From: a virus | Strand: one strand, 5' to 3' | Length of the DNA: 54,115 bases | IMG/VR virus record: IMGVR_UViG_3300027833_001621 | Location: 1-54,115 of that record | In this document: in pieces, positions 7,070 to 16,100 of the stretch | How the letters are laid out: each line of letters opens with the position of its first letter | Numbering within the stretch: the stretch's first letter is position 1 | The notes under the pieces: model-generated | The model's database searches: none | Seen by the model: only the letters and a program-made list of their open reading frames with translations | Told to the model about the DNA's origin: nothing | Position numbers and translations under genes: made by a program

Positions 7070-7879
7070 ATGGCAAACAACCCACAAAGTAGTATAGAAA
7101 ACTTAGGCGGTAGCGTAATCAGTGCCGCTGAAGGTGTAGTTGATACAATTATAACTAAACCTATACAAAGTGTAACTGACAGTATTTCTGATACTGGCTT
7201 TGGTAAAGCATTACGAGCAATTGGATTATTACCAGGTGCTGTTCCTACAGCAGGTGTTGGATTTACAGCTGCAAATTGGGGTTCTAAAACTGACCTTGAT
7301 TGGCGTGTTAGATTATCAGTTCCGTCAACATATAAAACAAGTCCAATTTTACAACCATTACTTGAAACTGATGGATTCATGTTTCCATATACTCCTCAGA
7401 TAATTATGGAACATAGTGCTAACTATAATTCACTACATCCTACACATAGTAATTATGCCTTTCCTGCTTACCAGAACAGCCAAGTGAACGCTATGACAAT
7501 CATTGGAGACTTTTTTGTTGAAAACGAAATGGAAGGTCGCTATTGGGTAGCAGCAACACATTATTTAAGGTCTATAACAAAAATGGCTTATGGTGCTAGT
7601 TCTAATGCAGGTTCTCCACCTCCAGTTGTTAAGTTAAATGGTTATGGAGATTATGTCTTTAAAGACGTACCAGTTGCGGTACAAATGTTTACAGTTGAAT
7701 TACCAAACGATGTTGATTATATTCAAGTTGGTATCGGAGAAAATGGTACTTGGGTACCTACACGTAGTTCTTTTTCAGTTGTTGTACAACCAATATACAG
7801 TAGAAAAAGCGTAACTGATTTTAGTTTAGATGCATTTGTAAATGGCGCATATGTAGTTGATAAAAAAGGATTTATTTAA
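7070..7879 (+). CDS. Baseplate tail-tube junction protein, gp48-like
   Basis: The 269-residue product has an N-terminal helical stretch (residues 1-65) and a beta-rich core with FPYTPQIIMEHSANYNSLHP, SNYAFPAYQNSQV and GYGDYVFKDVPVAVQMFTVE. I associate this pattern with gp48/gp54-type baseplate tail-tube cap or initiator proteins of marine T4-like phages, which sit on top of the baseplate hub and nucleate the tail tube. The assignment rests on remembered family style and on position ahead of gp53, hub, gp5 and gp25; gp54 remains an alternative. It starts the late block with a strong AGGAGA ribosome binding site, and its stop overlaps the next start as TAATG. Confidence 0.6.
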   Translation: MANNPQSSIENLGGSVISAAEGVVDTIITKPIQSVTDSISDTGFGKALRAIGLLPGAVPTAGVGFTAANWGSKTDLDWRVRLSVPSTYKTSPILQPLLETDGFMFPYTPQIIMEHSANYNSLHPTHSNYAFPAYQNSQVNAMTIIGDFFVENEMEGRYWVAATHYLRSITKMAYGASSNAGSPPPVVKLNGYGDYVFKDVPVAVQMFTVELPNDVDYIQVGIGENGTWVPTRSSFSVVVQPIYSRKSVTDFSLDAFVNGAYVVDKKGFI

Positions 7880-8181
7880 TGGCAACTTATACTTCAACTA
7901 GTCCTTGGCATACTACTCCAAAAACTGAAAATCGATATTTAGATATATTGAACATCAGACCAGTGCCATCTGCAGACGATGATATATTATACACAGTACA
8001 ACCGCAATATGCTTATAGACCAGACTTACTAGCCTATGACTTATACGGATCAAAAGATTTATGGTGGGTATTTGCACAAAGAAATATGGATCTTTTAAAA
8101 GATCCAATTAACGATTTATTGCCTGGTGTTAAAATTTATCTACCCAAAGGCCCAGACTTATCACAACTATTAGGAGTGTAA
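7879..8181 (+). CDS. gp53: Baseplate wedge protein gp53-like
   Basis: A 100-residue protein that is almost entirely the gp53-type module: VQPQYAYRPDLLAYDLYGSK, DLWWVFAQRNMD, LKDPINDLLPGVKIYLP. In this family the Tyr-rich stretch followed by a DPI..L.PG..IYLP ending forms a LysM-like fold that clamps baseplate wedges together. T4 gp53 is about twice as long (196), so this is the compact version common in other myoviruses. It shares one base with the preceding gene (TAATG) and lies just upstream of the hub gene. The function is structural, within the inner baseplate. Confidence 0.8.
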   Translation: MATYTSTSPWHTTPKTENRYLDILNIRPVPSADDDILYTVQPQYAYRPDLLAYDLYGSKDLWWVFAQRNMDLLKDPINDLLPGVKIYLPKGPDLSQLLGV

Positions 8182-8187
8182 TGTAAT

Positions 8188-10587
8188 ATGGCAACAACAC
8201 CATCTGGAAATATTATTACAACATCTTTAAACAATGCGGCAACTACTGTAACCTCGGGGGTTACTAACACAGCAAATATAGTAACTGGTGAAGTAACTGG
8301 GCTTGCATCTGGAATTATAGGCGGTGCTATCAATCAGGCTATTGCACCGGTAATTGATATTGCATCAAAAGGCAAACAGGTTTATGATCTAGTAACTAAC
8401 CCAACACTAGGCGGCGCCCTAGCTTTACTAGGTAGAGGATTTCCGCCTTATAGAAATGAATTAGATAAATTTGCAAGTTACAATTATATTTTTACACTTG
8501 GTGCGTTAACAAATTTAGAATTAAATTTTCCACTAAGTTATAGAACAGTTGGTCCGCTAATTAAAATAATTAAAAGTGGCGGAACAGGCGGAAACAAAAT
8601 TCCTACAATTTATGAATTAGACGGACAAGTAGAATATTTTATTGAAGATGTTGAAATTCAAAGTCACCTCGCGCCCAATCCAGGAACAAGATTAAGTAAC
8701 GCTACTGTTATTGACTTTAAAGTAATAGAGCCATACAGTATGGGACAATTTTTTCATTCTTTAAGAACTGCGGCACTAGTAGCAGGCCATCCTAATTATT
8801 TACAAGCACCATTTTTATTAAGTGTTGGCTTCATTGGATATGACGATGATGGAAATGTGCAAGAACCTTTTTTCAGTAAAAGACATATACCTATTAAATT
8901 TGTACAAGCCGACATGGACGTTACTGAAGCAGGAGCGGTATATGATGTTAAGTGTGTGCCTTACAACGAAAGTGCGTTAACCGACGAAATTGACAAAGTA
9001 AATACTGACACTGTGATAAAAGGAAGAACAGTTGCAGAAGTATTACAAACTGGTGCTGAAAGTTTAACAGTTAAACTTAATACACTAGAAGTTGCTCAAG
9101 TTAATGCAAAACAAAAACCAGCAGAAGATTATTATGTTATTAGTTTTCCAAAAGGTGGCGCATTAGAATCAGTCGCGCCGCTCGGTGCATCAGCAACACA
9201 AGGAGCCACTGCAGGTAAAGAGCAACAATTATACGAAAGTATTCGAGGAACAGGAGCAGAAGTTCCGGATAACTTTGCCGATCAATTACAACAATTAAGT
9301 GGTACTACTACATTAGGAGCTCCTTTAGCTGCATCATTACAAGAAGCGGCTAATACCTCTATTAATGCAATAGGCTTACAAAAAGTAAACCCAGCAGATT
9401 CTTCAGGATCAGTAACACCTGGTAATGTTGCACCTGGCGATGCTGAAAGTGAAGACGAAGAAGGCACAATGGTTGCAGAAAGAATGGCAGCAGGCGATGG
9501 TGATGCAGAAACATTTACATACCGAGACGGCACAAGTATAACTAGCATGATTGAAGATGTAATATTATCTAGTGATTGGGGTCGAAATGCTATTAGACAA
9601 AAACAATCTGCTAAAGGTGAATATGAGTGGTTCAAAATACATACCCATGTTTACAATAGCTCTAGTTTATTTGGCGGCCTTGTTACAGGTGCTTCACCTA
9701 AAGTTTATGTATTTAGAGTAGTTCCATACACAGTACCGGCATCTATATTTTCTGGACCTAATACCCAAGGTGTGTTTAATGCACTGGCAGCACAATCTGG
9801 TGCAATAAAAGCATACAATTATATCTACACAGGACAAAATAGCGACATAATTAAATTCGATTTGCATTTTAATCAAACGTTTTATACAGGAATGCAAGCA
9901 ACACGTTCTCAAAAAATGATGAGTCAAATTTTTGGCGGAGCATCTTTATCAAAAGAAGAAACTGCCCAAGATTTTGCAACATCGAATACTGGAGGAACTA
10001 ATCCATTAACAGGTAATCCTGAAACTGGTGCGCCAACAACGTTATCAACTACTGTACCAAATCAAGTAAGTGGCGGCGGCGGAAGAGAAGACGCAAGTAC
10101 TTCAGTTGCTAAAACTTGGAACAACAATCTTATTAATACTGATAGAGATATGATTACAGTTGATTTAGAAATTAACGGAGATCCGTATTGGCTAATGGAT
10201 GCAGGCCTAGGCAATTATTTAGGCATTTCGAACCCACTACAGCCCGGCATAACACTCGAAGGTTCTTGCAATCCGGTAAATGGCACAATTACTACAGTAT
10301 TAAATTTTAGAACACCACTGGACTATGACGGTAAAGATGGCTTTGTAAAATATCCATTGGGCGGATTCTTGCCACTAGCTATGTTTAGCGGAGTGTATAG
10401 GACTATATATGTTACTAACCATTTTAAAAATGGTAAGTTTACGCAGACATTAAATTTAGCAAGAATAATGAATCAAGACCTAACACCGACAGCAATAGCA
10501 GGTAGTTTAATTAGTGCATTTAAGGGATCAAGTGTTGGACAAGCAATTGGTCTAGGTAACGACGAAAACGAAATGAGACCTTCATAA
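8188..10587 (+). CDS. Probable baseplate hub or central baseplate protein
   Basis: The 799-residue product has an Ala/Thr/Gly-rich N-terminus (residues 1-90, possibly helical), a first beta-rich domain (about 90-290, including FTLGALTNLELNFPLSYRTV and FFSKRHIPIKFVQADM), a low-complexity linker (about 340-440, rich in Ala, Gly, Ser and Glu), and a second domain (about 450-790) with PKVYVFRVVPYTVPAS and VDLEINGDPYWLMDAGLGN. Lying between gp53 and gp5 it occupies the place of the central hub, gp27 in T4, and the two-domain layout would suit a VgrG-like hub. I cannot align it to gp27 by eye, so this is mainly a positional inference. The stop is 1 base before the gp5 ATG. Confidence 0.5.
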   Translation: MATTPSGNIITTSLNNAATTVTSGVTNTANIVTGEVTGLASGIIGGAINQAIAPVIDIASKGKQVYDLVTNPTLGGALALLGRGFPPYRNELDKFASYNYIFTLGALTNLELNFPLSYRTVGPLIKIIKSGGTGGNKIPTIYELDGQVEYFIEDVEIQSHLAPNPGTRLSNATVIDFKVIEPYSMGQFFHSLRTAALVAGHPNYLQAPFLLSVGFIGYDDDGNVQEPFFSKRHIPIKFVQADMDVTEAGAVYDVKCVPYNESALTDEIDKVNTDTVIKGRTVAEVLQTGAESLTVKLNTLEVAQVNAKQKPAEDYYVISFPKGGALESVAPLGASATQGATAGKEQQLYESIRGTGAEVPDNFADQLQQLSGTTTLGAPLAASLQEAANTSINAIGLQKVNPADSSGSVTPGNVAPGDAESEDEEGTMVAERMAAGDGDAETFTYRDGTSITSMIEDVILSSDWGRNAIRQKQSAKGEYEWFKIHTHVYNSSSLFGGLVTGASPKVYVFRVVPYTVPASIFSGPNTQGVFNALAAQSGAIKAYNYIYTGQNSDIIKFDLHFNQTFYTGMQATRSQKMMSQIFGGASLSKEETAQDFATSNTGGTNPLTGNPETGAPTTLSTTVPNQVSGGGGREDASTSVAKTWNNNLINTDRDMITVDLEINGDPYWLMDAGLGNYLGISNPLQPGITLEGSCNPVNGTITTVLNFRTPLDYDGKDGFVKYPLGGFLPLAMFSGVYRTIYVTNHFKNGKFTQTLNLARIMNQDLTPTAIAGSLISAFKGSSVGQAIGLGNDENEMRPS

Positions 10588-10588
10588 T

Positions 10589-12004
10589 ATGGCACAACAA
10601 ACTCGCACTCCAAGATCAAATAATATTAGCCCTGGCGTTCATATTGGCAAAGTAGTAAGCCACCTCGACGGCTCATTTATGGGCGGCATCGAAGTAATGA
10701 TTGTTAAAAGAACAGAAGCCGGTTCTATAGAAAATTATGTTACATGTAAGTATGCTAGTCCGTTTGCAGGACAGTCACCTTATGACGGTGTAACAGATAA
10801 CGCCGGACACGAGTACTCACAAAAAAGTTATGGCTTTTGGGCGGTACCGCCAGATGCAGGTACAATGGTTATTGTACTAATGCCAGACGGAGATTATAGT
10901 CAAGCATATTGGGTTGCTTGTGTTCCAGATCTTGGAATGAACTTTATGACGCCAGGAAACCCCTCTACAACAGCAAATAGTGAAGATACAACAGTAGCGT
11001 TGCCTGTTGCAGAATATAACAAGCGACAAGAAGAAGGCGCTGGGCAAGATTATACTAAATTTGTAAAACCTACAAACACAGTTGAAAAAGAGCGTTTAGA
11101 AAAAGCAGGCTTAGATAAAGATTCTGTTAGAGGATATAACAGTTCTAGTGCAAGGCGAGAAGCTCCTAGTGCTGTATTTGGTTGGAGTACTCCAGGGCCA
11201 CCAGATTTAGATGGTCCAAAATATACATATGGACGACAAGGAGCATCAATACAACGACCATTTAACAGACTAGGCGGATCTAGTTTTGTCATGGATGATG
11301 GTGATATGAGTTTGCGCCGTAGAAAAGCACCAGGCGGTGATGATCCTGACAAACCTTCATATGCTAATATTACAAAAGGCGAGTCAGACGGTGATAAAAC
11401 TATTCCTGCTAATGAATTAGTTAGACTTCAAACTCGTCATGGTCATCAAATTTTATTGCATAACTCGGAAGACTTAATTTATATTTCACACGGTAGCGGT
11501 AATAGCTGGATTGAAATGACAGCTAATGGTAAAATTGATGTATATGCTAAAGACAGTATAAGTTTTAGATCAGAAAATGATATAAACTTTTATGCTGATA
11601 GAGATATTAATTTTGAATCAGGTGGTAACACAAACTTTACATCTACTGGCGGAAGTACATTTATATCGTCTACTAATAACGTAGAAATTAAAGCAGGCGC
11701 CGACGGAAAAATTACAGCAGGTAACACTACAAATATTAGTGCTAAAACTCATCATGAAACGGCACTTGGCGGCATTTATATGAATTCAGATCAATCAGCA
11801 TCAGATGCTGTAGATGCAAGTGTACCAGTTAGAATCCCTGCTCATGAACCATGGTCGGATCATGAAAATAACAATCCAAAAGAATTTGTAGCTGATAAAA
11901 CAGCTGCAAATTCGTTAGAAGAAAGAAAAGATTTTGTAAACGGGACACTAGAGGAAGCGCCTGAACAATTTGCATTAGCAGACACATTTAAGCGTTCGAC
12001 ATAA
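10589..12004 (+). CDS. gp5: gp5-type baseplate central spike without a visible lysozyme domain
   Basis: The N-terminal 130 residues look like the gp5 OB-fold (HIGKVVSHLDGSFMGGIEVMI, GFWAVPPDAGTMVIVLMPDG), the part that sits in the hub. Residues about 135-275 are a Pro/Gly/charged linker. Residues about 280-400 form a beta-helix-type spike with repeating strands such as DSISFRSENDINFYADRDIN and NTNFTSTGGSTFISSTNNV, as in VgrG and the gp5 C-terminal needle. T4 gp5 carries a T4-lysozyme domain between these parts; I see no E..D..T lysozyme motif here, so peptidoglycan digestion would need another protein. The order hub-gp5-gp25-gp6 is the usual T4-like one. Length is 471 against 575 in T4. Confidence 0.82.
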   Translation: MAQQTRTPRSNNISPGVHIGKVVSHLDGSFMGGIEVMIVKRTEAGSIENYVTCKYASPFAGQSPYDGVTDNAGHEYSQKSYGFWAVPPDAGTMVIVLMPDGDYSQAYWVACVPDLGMNFMTPGNPSTTANSEDTTVALPVAEYNKRQEEGAGQDYTKFVKPTNTVEKERLEKAGLDKDSVRGYNSSSARREAPSAVFGWSTPGPPDLDGPKYTYGRQGASIQRPFNRLGGSSFVMDDGDMSLRRRKAPGGDDPDKPSYANITKGESDGDKTIPANELVRLQTRHGHQILLHNSEDLIYISHGSGNSWIEMTANGKIDVYAKDSISFRSENDINFYADRDINFESGGNTNFTSTGGSTFISSTNNVEIKAGADGKITAGNTTNISAKTHHETALGGIYMNSDQSASDAVDASVPVRIPAHEPWSDHENNNPKEFVADKTAANSLEERKDFVNGTLEEAPEQFALADTFKRST

Positions 12005-12019
12005 TAAGGTAAATACGGT

Positions 12020-12475
12020 ATGAGTACAATAGAAAAAAGTTTATATAAACAAGTATCTGTAAAGGGTAGTAATAACTCAGACAAAATTACCACCGAAAAA
12101 AGTCCTACGTACAGAGGATTTAGTACAGTAAATGAAGAATCAAATAGTCATATACTGCATGATGTTTCGCTTATTAAGCAAGACATTATTAATCACTTTC
12201 ATATTCGCCAAGGAGAAAAACTTAGCGATCCTGAATTTGGAACAATTATATGGGACATATTATTTGAACCATTAACCGACACAGTTAAAAACGCAATCGT
12301 TGAAAATGTATCAAGAATTATAAATTATGATCCCCGTGTTCAAGTAAATCAAATTACTGTAGACGCTTATGAAAGCGGCATTCAAATCGAGTGTGAGCTT
12401 GCATATTTGCCTTATTCTATAGTAGAAAAACTACAGTTAAAGTTTGATGAGGACGCTGGGTTTTTAACACAGTAA
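12020..12475 (+). CDS. gp25: Baseplate wedge protein gp25
   Basis: The 151-residue protein shows the gp25 core: a leading KQDIINHFHIRQGEKL, then PEFGTIIWDILFEPLTD and a helix with INYDPRVQVNQI. This fold is shared by phage, type VI secretion (TssE) and pyocin baseplates, where gp25 joins the gp6 dimer to start wedge assembly and touches the sheath. Residues 1-40 are an extra polar N-terminal stretch. It lies in the expected place ahead of gp6, separated from it by a 55-base gap with a late promoter. Confidence 0.88.
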   Translation: MSTIEKSLYKQVSVKGSNNSDKITTEKSPTYRGFSTVNEESNSHILHDVSLIKQDIINHFHIRQGEKLSDPEFGTIIWDILFEPLTDTVKNAIVENVSRIINYDPRVQVNQITVDAYESGIQIECELAYLPYSIVEKLQLKFDEDAGFLTQ

Positions 12476-12499
12476 TTATATACGCACTTATCGATCTCA

Positions 12500-12507
12500 C
12501 ATAAATA
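12500..12507 (+). promoter_or_regulatory. T4-type late promoter for gp6
   Basis: CATAAATA matches 7 of 8 bases of TATAAATA and lies in the 55-base gap between gp25 and gp6, 24 bases before the ATG, with AAGGAA as ribosome binding site. No -35 box is needed at gp55-dependent promoters, and none is seen. Confidence 0.75.
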
Positions 12508-12530
12508 CTGTTATAGATAAGGAATAGCCG

Positions 12531-15500
12531 ATGTCGTCAACAGATAGACAAAATAGATTATTATTAGCAGAAGATTGGAAGAGAGTCTACCAGTCATTTA
12601 GAAACGCAGATTTTCAAAGTTACGACTTTGACAATTTACGCAGAACTATGGTCCAGTATCTAAGGGAAAATTATCCTGAAGATTTTAACGACTATGTTGA
12701 ATCCAGTGAATACCTTGCACTGATAGATCTTATTGCATTTTTAGGTCAAAATATTTCTTATCGTATTGATCTAAATGCTAGAGAAAATTACCTAGAACTT
12801 GCAGAGCGTAGAGAATCAGTTCTCCGTTTAGCACGTTTGCTTTCATACAATCCAAAGCGAAATCAACCTGCTAACGGATTACTTAAAATTCAAAACATTA
12901 GAACTAGTGAAGAAGTTAGAGACAGTAATAATGTTAACTTACAAGGTCAAACTATAACTTGGAATGATCCTGCTAACAGTGATTGGTATGAACAATTCAT
13001 CAAAGTGATGAATACAGCATTACCTGTTAATGGAACATTTGGTCGTCCTGCAAAGAAATCAGTTATTTCAAATGTTGACACTGAACAATATAGATTTAGT
13101 AGTACTAATACTGATGTTCCTACGTACCAATTTAACAAAAATATTGACGGCAGAGCTGTGCGCTTTGAAATAGTATCTACAGACATTACAGAGACTATTA
13201 AAGAAGAAGCACCGTTTCCAGGAAACAACTTTGCTATGTTATATAGAGATGATGGCAAAGGTCCTACAAGTTCGAACACAGGATTTTTTAGTCACTTTAG
13301 ACAGGGTGTATTAGACCAAGGTATATTTACAATTAATGATTATGCATCTAATCAAGCCGTTGCAATTGAAACTCCGCAAATTAATAATTCTGATGTTTGG
13401 TTATATAGTTTAGATAGTGTAGGTAACGAAAAAGAATTATGGTCTAAAGTTGAATCCCTGCAGGGCAACAATATTATATACAACAGTCTTAACAAAGATA
13501 ATAGAAATGTATATTCTGTACTAACTAGAGTTGACGATAGAGTTAGCTTAGTGTTTAGTGATGGAGTATTTGGAAATATTCCAACAGGTCAGTTTAAGAC
13601 TTATTTTAGAACTAGTTTAAACGAAAGAGTAATTATTACTCCTAAAGATTTTAGAGGAATAACAATTACAGTTCCTTATCTATCAAAGCGTAATAAAACA
13701 GAAACTCTTACAATAACTTATAGTTTACAATATACTGTTGATAACAGCACTAACAGCGAATCAACAGCATCAATTAAACAAAATGCTCCAACTACATACT
13801 ATACACAAAATAGAATGGTTACTGGTGAAGATTATCAAATTGCACCATTAGGAATTAATCAACAAATTGTAAAGGTTAAAAGTGTTAATAGAGTATCAAG
13901 CGGAATTAGTAGATACTTTGATCTAGTAGACGCTACTAGTAAGTATAGTAAAACAACACTATATGCAAATGACGGTGTTGTTTATAAAGAAACCCAAACT
14001 AAAAAGGATGGATTTTCTTTTACAACTAGAACTGATGTAGAAGGCGCTGTTGAAAACACTATTGTACCAATTTTAAGTGATAAGAAAATTAGAAATTATT
14101 ACTTTGATAAATTTAATAAAATTATAACAAGAGACTTAGGTGTTAACTGGGTACAAACTACAAAAGATACAAATTTATCTACAGGCTATTTTAAGAACAT
14201 TGAAGATGTTCCGTCAACATTAGGTAAATTTACTGGATCTATTTTAAGTATTGTTAAAGTAGGCTCATTAATTAAAGTAATTGCTCCAGGATATGTTGCT
14301 AAAGCTAATCCGGCAGATATTGACACATCAACTAATCACTTTAATTCAAAAGGCGAATTAGTTAATGGAACAGTAAAGCTATTAGGTGACACTTATTATA
14401 AATGGGTAAAAGTTGTTAGAATTAACGGAACTGGATTTGAACCAACAGATGACGGCGCAGGTGCTGTTATACTAAATGATGTTATTCCGTCTGGAGCAAT
14501 ACTATTTGAAATTAAACCACCACTAGCTAATAACTTAGAATCAGGTGTTAAACAGCAAATAATTGATCAAATATTTTCGTACAAAACATTTGGTTTACGA
14601 TTTGATCAAGTTGCTGCAGAATGGCGCATTGTTACAGAAAATAACTTATCACTAGGAACAGGATTTAGTACAGGTAAAACTGGCGATGTTACAAATCAAA
14701 ATCTTGATGCAAGTTGGTTAGTTCTATTTGAAACAAATGGCGAACGATATACTATTACATACCGTTCAATGAGATTTGTTTTTGAAAGTGATAACGAAAT
14801 GCGTTTTTACTATGATTCAAGTGACAAAATATTTGATAACAAAAGCGGAAAAATTGTTAAAGATACTATTACAGTATTAAACATTAATACACAGCCAGAT
14901 AACCCTGCACCATTTACTCAAGATTTTAATTGGGAAATTGTTGATGCATATAGAGACGTAGATGGCTATGTTGATAGTAAAAAATTAGAAGTAAGTTATT
15001 TTGATGACGACGAAGACGGCGTTGTAGATGATGCAGATTTGTTTGAAGAAATTGTTCAACCAGAAACTAACACTACTAACAAGTACATTATCTTTGAAAA
15101 AGTTACTACAGCAGACGGTGTAGAAGATTTTAATTATCTTCCAAACGATAATGATTCAATTATTATTTTAAATTCTAAAACTGAAGTTGCTCCGTTTAGC
15201 ACATACAATGATCAACAAATATTCTATTACATTGACACTGATGTATTTGAGATATTAGACAAATCGGCACTTAGATTAAATATCACAGCTGATTACAAAG
15301 CAAGAGTAGGCAGAAATAACTTAAAGTTCCGTTATATTCATGCTGCAAGTTCTGAGTCTAGAATAGATCCTAGTGCAAGTAATATTATTGATATGTATTT
15401 ACTAACTAGAAACTACGACAATAACTTTAGACTTTGGTTGCTCGAACAGTCTCAAACAAAACCGTTACCACCAAGTAGCGATCAGTTGTTTATTGAATAC

Positions 15501-16100
15501 GGTGCAGAGTTAAACAAAATTAAATCATTAACAGATGAAATTATATATCATCCAGTTAAGTATAAAATACTATTCGGTAATGAAGCGGATCAAGAATTGA
15601 AAGCTAAATTTAAAATTGTAAAGAACGCTAACAAAGTATTAAACGATAACGACATTAAGACAAAAGTAATTACAGCAATTAATCAATTTTTTGCTTTAGA
15701 CAATTGGGACTTTGGTGAAACATTTTACTTCTCTGAATTATCAGGATACGTAATTAACGAACTTGCTCCTGACGTGTCGTCATTTATTCTTATACCAGTA
15801 CAAGAAGATCAAAATTTTGGTAGCTTGTATGAAATCAAATCAGAAGCAGACGAAATTTTTATAAGTGGTGCTAGTGTAGACGATGTTGAAATTATTGATG
15901 CTATTACAGCTTCAAGATTAAAAGCATCAGGAAATGTTGTAACAAAATCTACAACAATAAATGCTGGAATACAAAGTTCAGCATTTACTGATACATCGAC
16001 CCCTATTAATACAACAACTTCTACAACTTCTACACCAAGTAGTTCGAGTAGTTCAAGTAGTTCATCAGGCAGTTCAAGTAACGGAGGATATAGTTACTAA
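12531..16100 (+). CDS. gp6: Baseplate wedge protein gp6, enlarged
   Basis: The N-terminal 120 residues are typical gp6 (baseplate J-like): YLRENYPEDFNDYVESSEYL, ALIDLIAFLGQNISYRIDLN and ARENYLELAERRESVLRLAR. In T4 gp6 forms the inner ring that ties wedges together and transmits the contraction signal. The C-terminal third contains a gp6-like helical and beta part (about 1030-1110: FKIVKNANKVLNDNDIKTKV, ALDNWDFGETFYFSEL). At 1,189 residues it is nearly twice T4 gp6 (660), the gain lying in the beta-rich middle. The last 25 residues are a Ser-rich run with Gly, encoded by imperfect AGTTCA-type repeats (about 16035-16085). The stop shares one base with the next start (TAATG). Confidence 0.88.
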   Translation: MSSTDRQNRLLLAEDWKRVYQSFRNADFQSYDFDNLRRTMVQYLRENYPEDFNDYVESSEYLALIDLIAFLGQNISYRIDLNARENYLELAERRESVLRLARLLSYNPKRNQPANGLLKIQNIRTSEEVRDSNNVNLQGQTITWNDPANSDWYEQFIKVMNTALPVNGTFGRPAKKSVISNVDTEQYRFSSTNTDVPTYQFNKNIDGRAVRFEIVSTDITETIKEEAPFPGNNFAMLYRDDGKGPTSSNTGFFSHFRQGVLDQGIFTINDYASNQAVAIETPQINNSDVWLYSLDSVGNEKELWSKVESLQGNNIIYNSLNKDNRNVYSVLTRVDDRVSLVFSDGVFGNIPTGQFKTYFRTSLNERVIITPKDFRGITITVPYLSKRNKTETLTITYSLQYTVDNSTNSESTASIKQNAPTTYYTQNRMVTGEDYQIAPLGINQQIVKVKSVNRVSSGISRYFDLVDATSKYSKTTLYANDGVVYKETQTKKDGFSFTTRTDVEGAVENTIVPILSDKKIRNYYFDKFNKIITRDLGVNWVQTTKDTNLSTGYFKNIEDVPSTLGKFTGSILSIVKVGSLIKVIAPGYVAKANPADIDTSTNHFNSKGELVNGTVKLLGDTYYKWVKVVRINGTGFEPTDDGAGAVILNDVIPSGAILFEIKPPLANNLESGVKQQIIDQIFSYKTFGLRFDQVAAEWRIVTENNLSLGTGFSTGKTGDVTNQNLDASWLVLFETNGERYTITYRSMRFVFESDNEMRFYYDSSDKIFDNKSGKIVKDTITVLNINTQPDNPAPFTQDFNWEIVDAYRDVDGYVDSKKLEVSYFDDDEDGVVDDADLFEEIVQPETNTTNKYIIFEKVTTADGVEDFNYLPNDNDSIIILNSKTEVAPFSTYNDQQIFYYIDTDVFEILDKSALRLNITADYKARVGRNNLKFRYIHAASSESRIDPSASNIIDMYLLTRNYDNNFRLWLLEQSQTKPLPPSSDQLFIEYGAELNKIKSLTDEIIYHPVKYKILFGNEADQELKAKFKIVKNANKVLNDNDIKTKVITAINQFFALDNWDFGETFYFSELSGYVINELAPDVSSFILIPVQEDQNFGSLYEIKSEADEIFISGASVDDVEIIDAITASRLKASGNVVTKSTTINAGIQSSAFTDTSTPINTTTSTTSTPSSSSSSSSSSGSSSNGGYSY
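16035..16085 (+). repeat. Short AGTTCA/AGTAGT repeat encoding a Ser-rich tail
   Basis: An in-frame low-complexity stretch of AGTTCR and AGTAGT units at the 3-prime end of gp6 encodes a run of serines followed by Gly/Asn. Such tracts change length by slippage and here would alter only the flexible C-terminus. Confidence 0.6.

Noticed and set aside
12008-12015. GGTAAATA just before gp25 as a late promoter
   Set aside because: Only 6 of 8 bases match and it lies 4 bases before the ATG, too close to leave a usable transcript start.
16035-16085. Repeat tract at the end of gp6 as a CRISPR-like or regulatory array
   Set aside because: Units are 6 bases, in frame, and encode a Ser-rich tail; there are no spacers.
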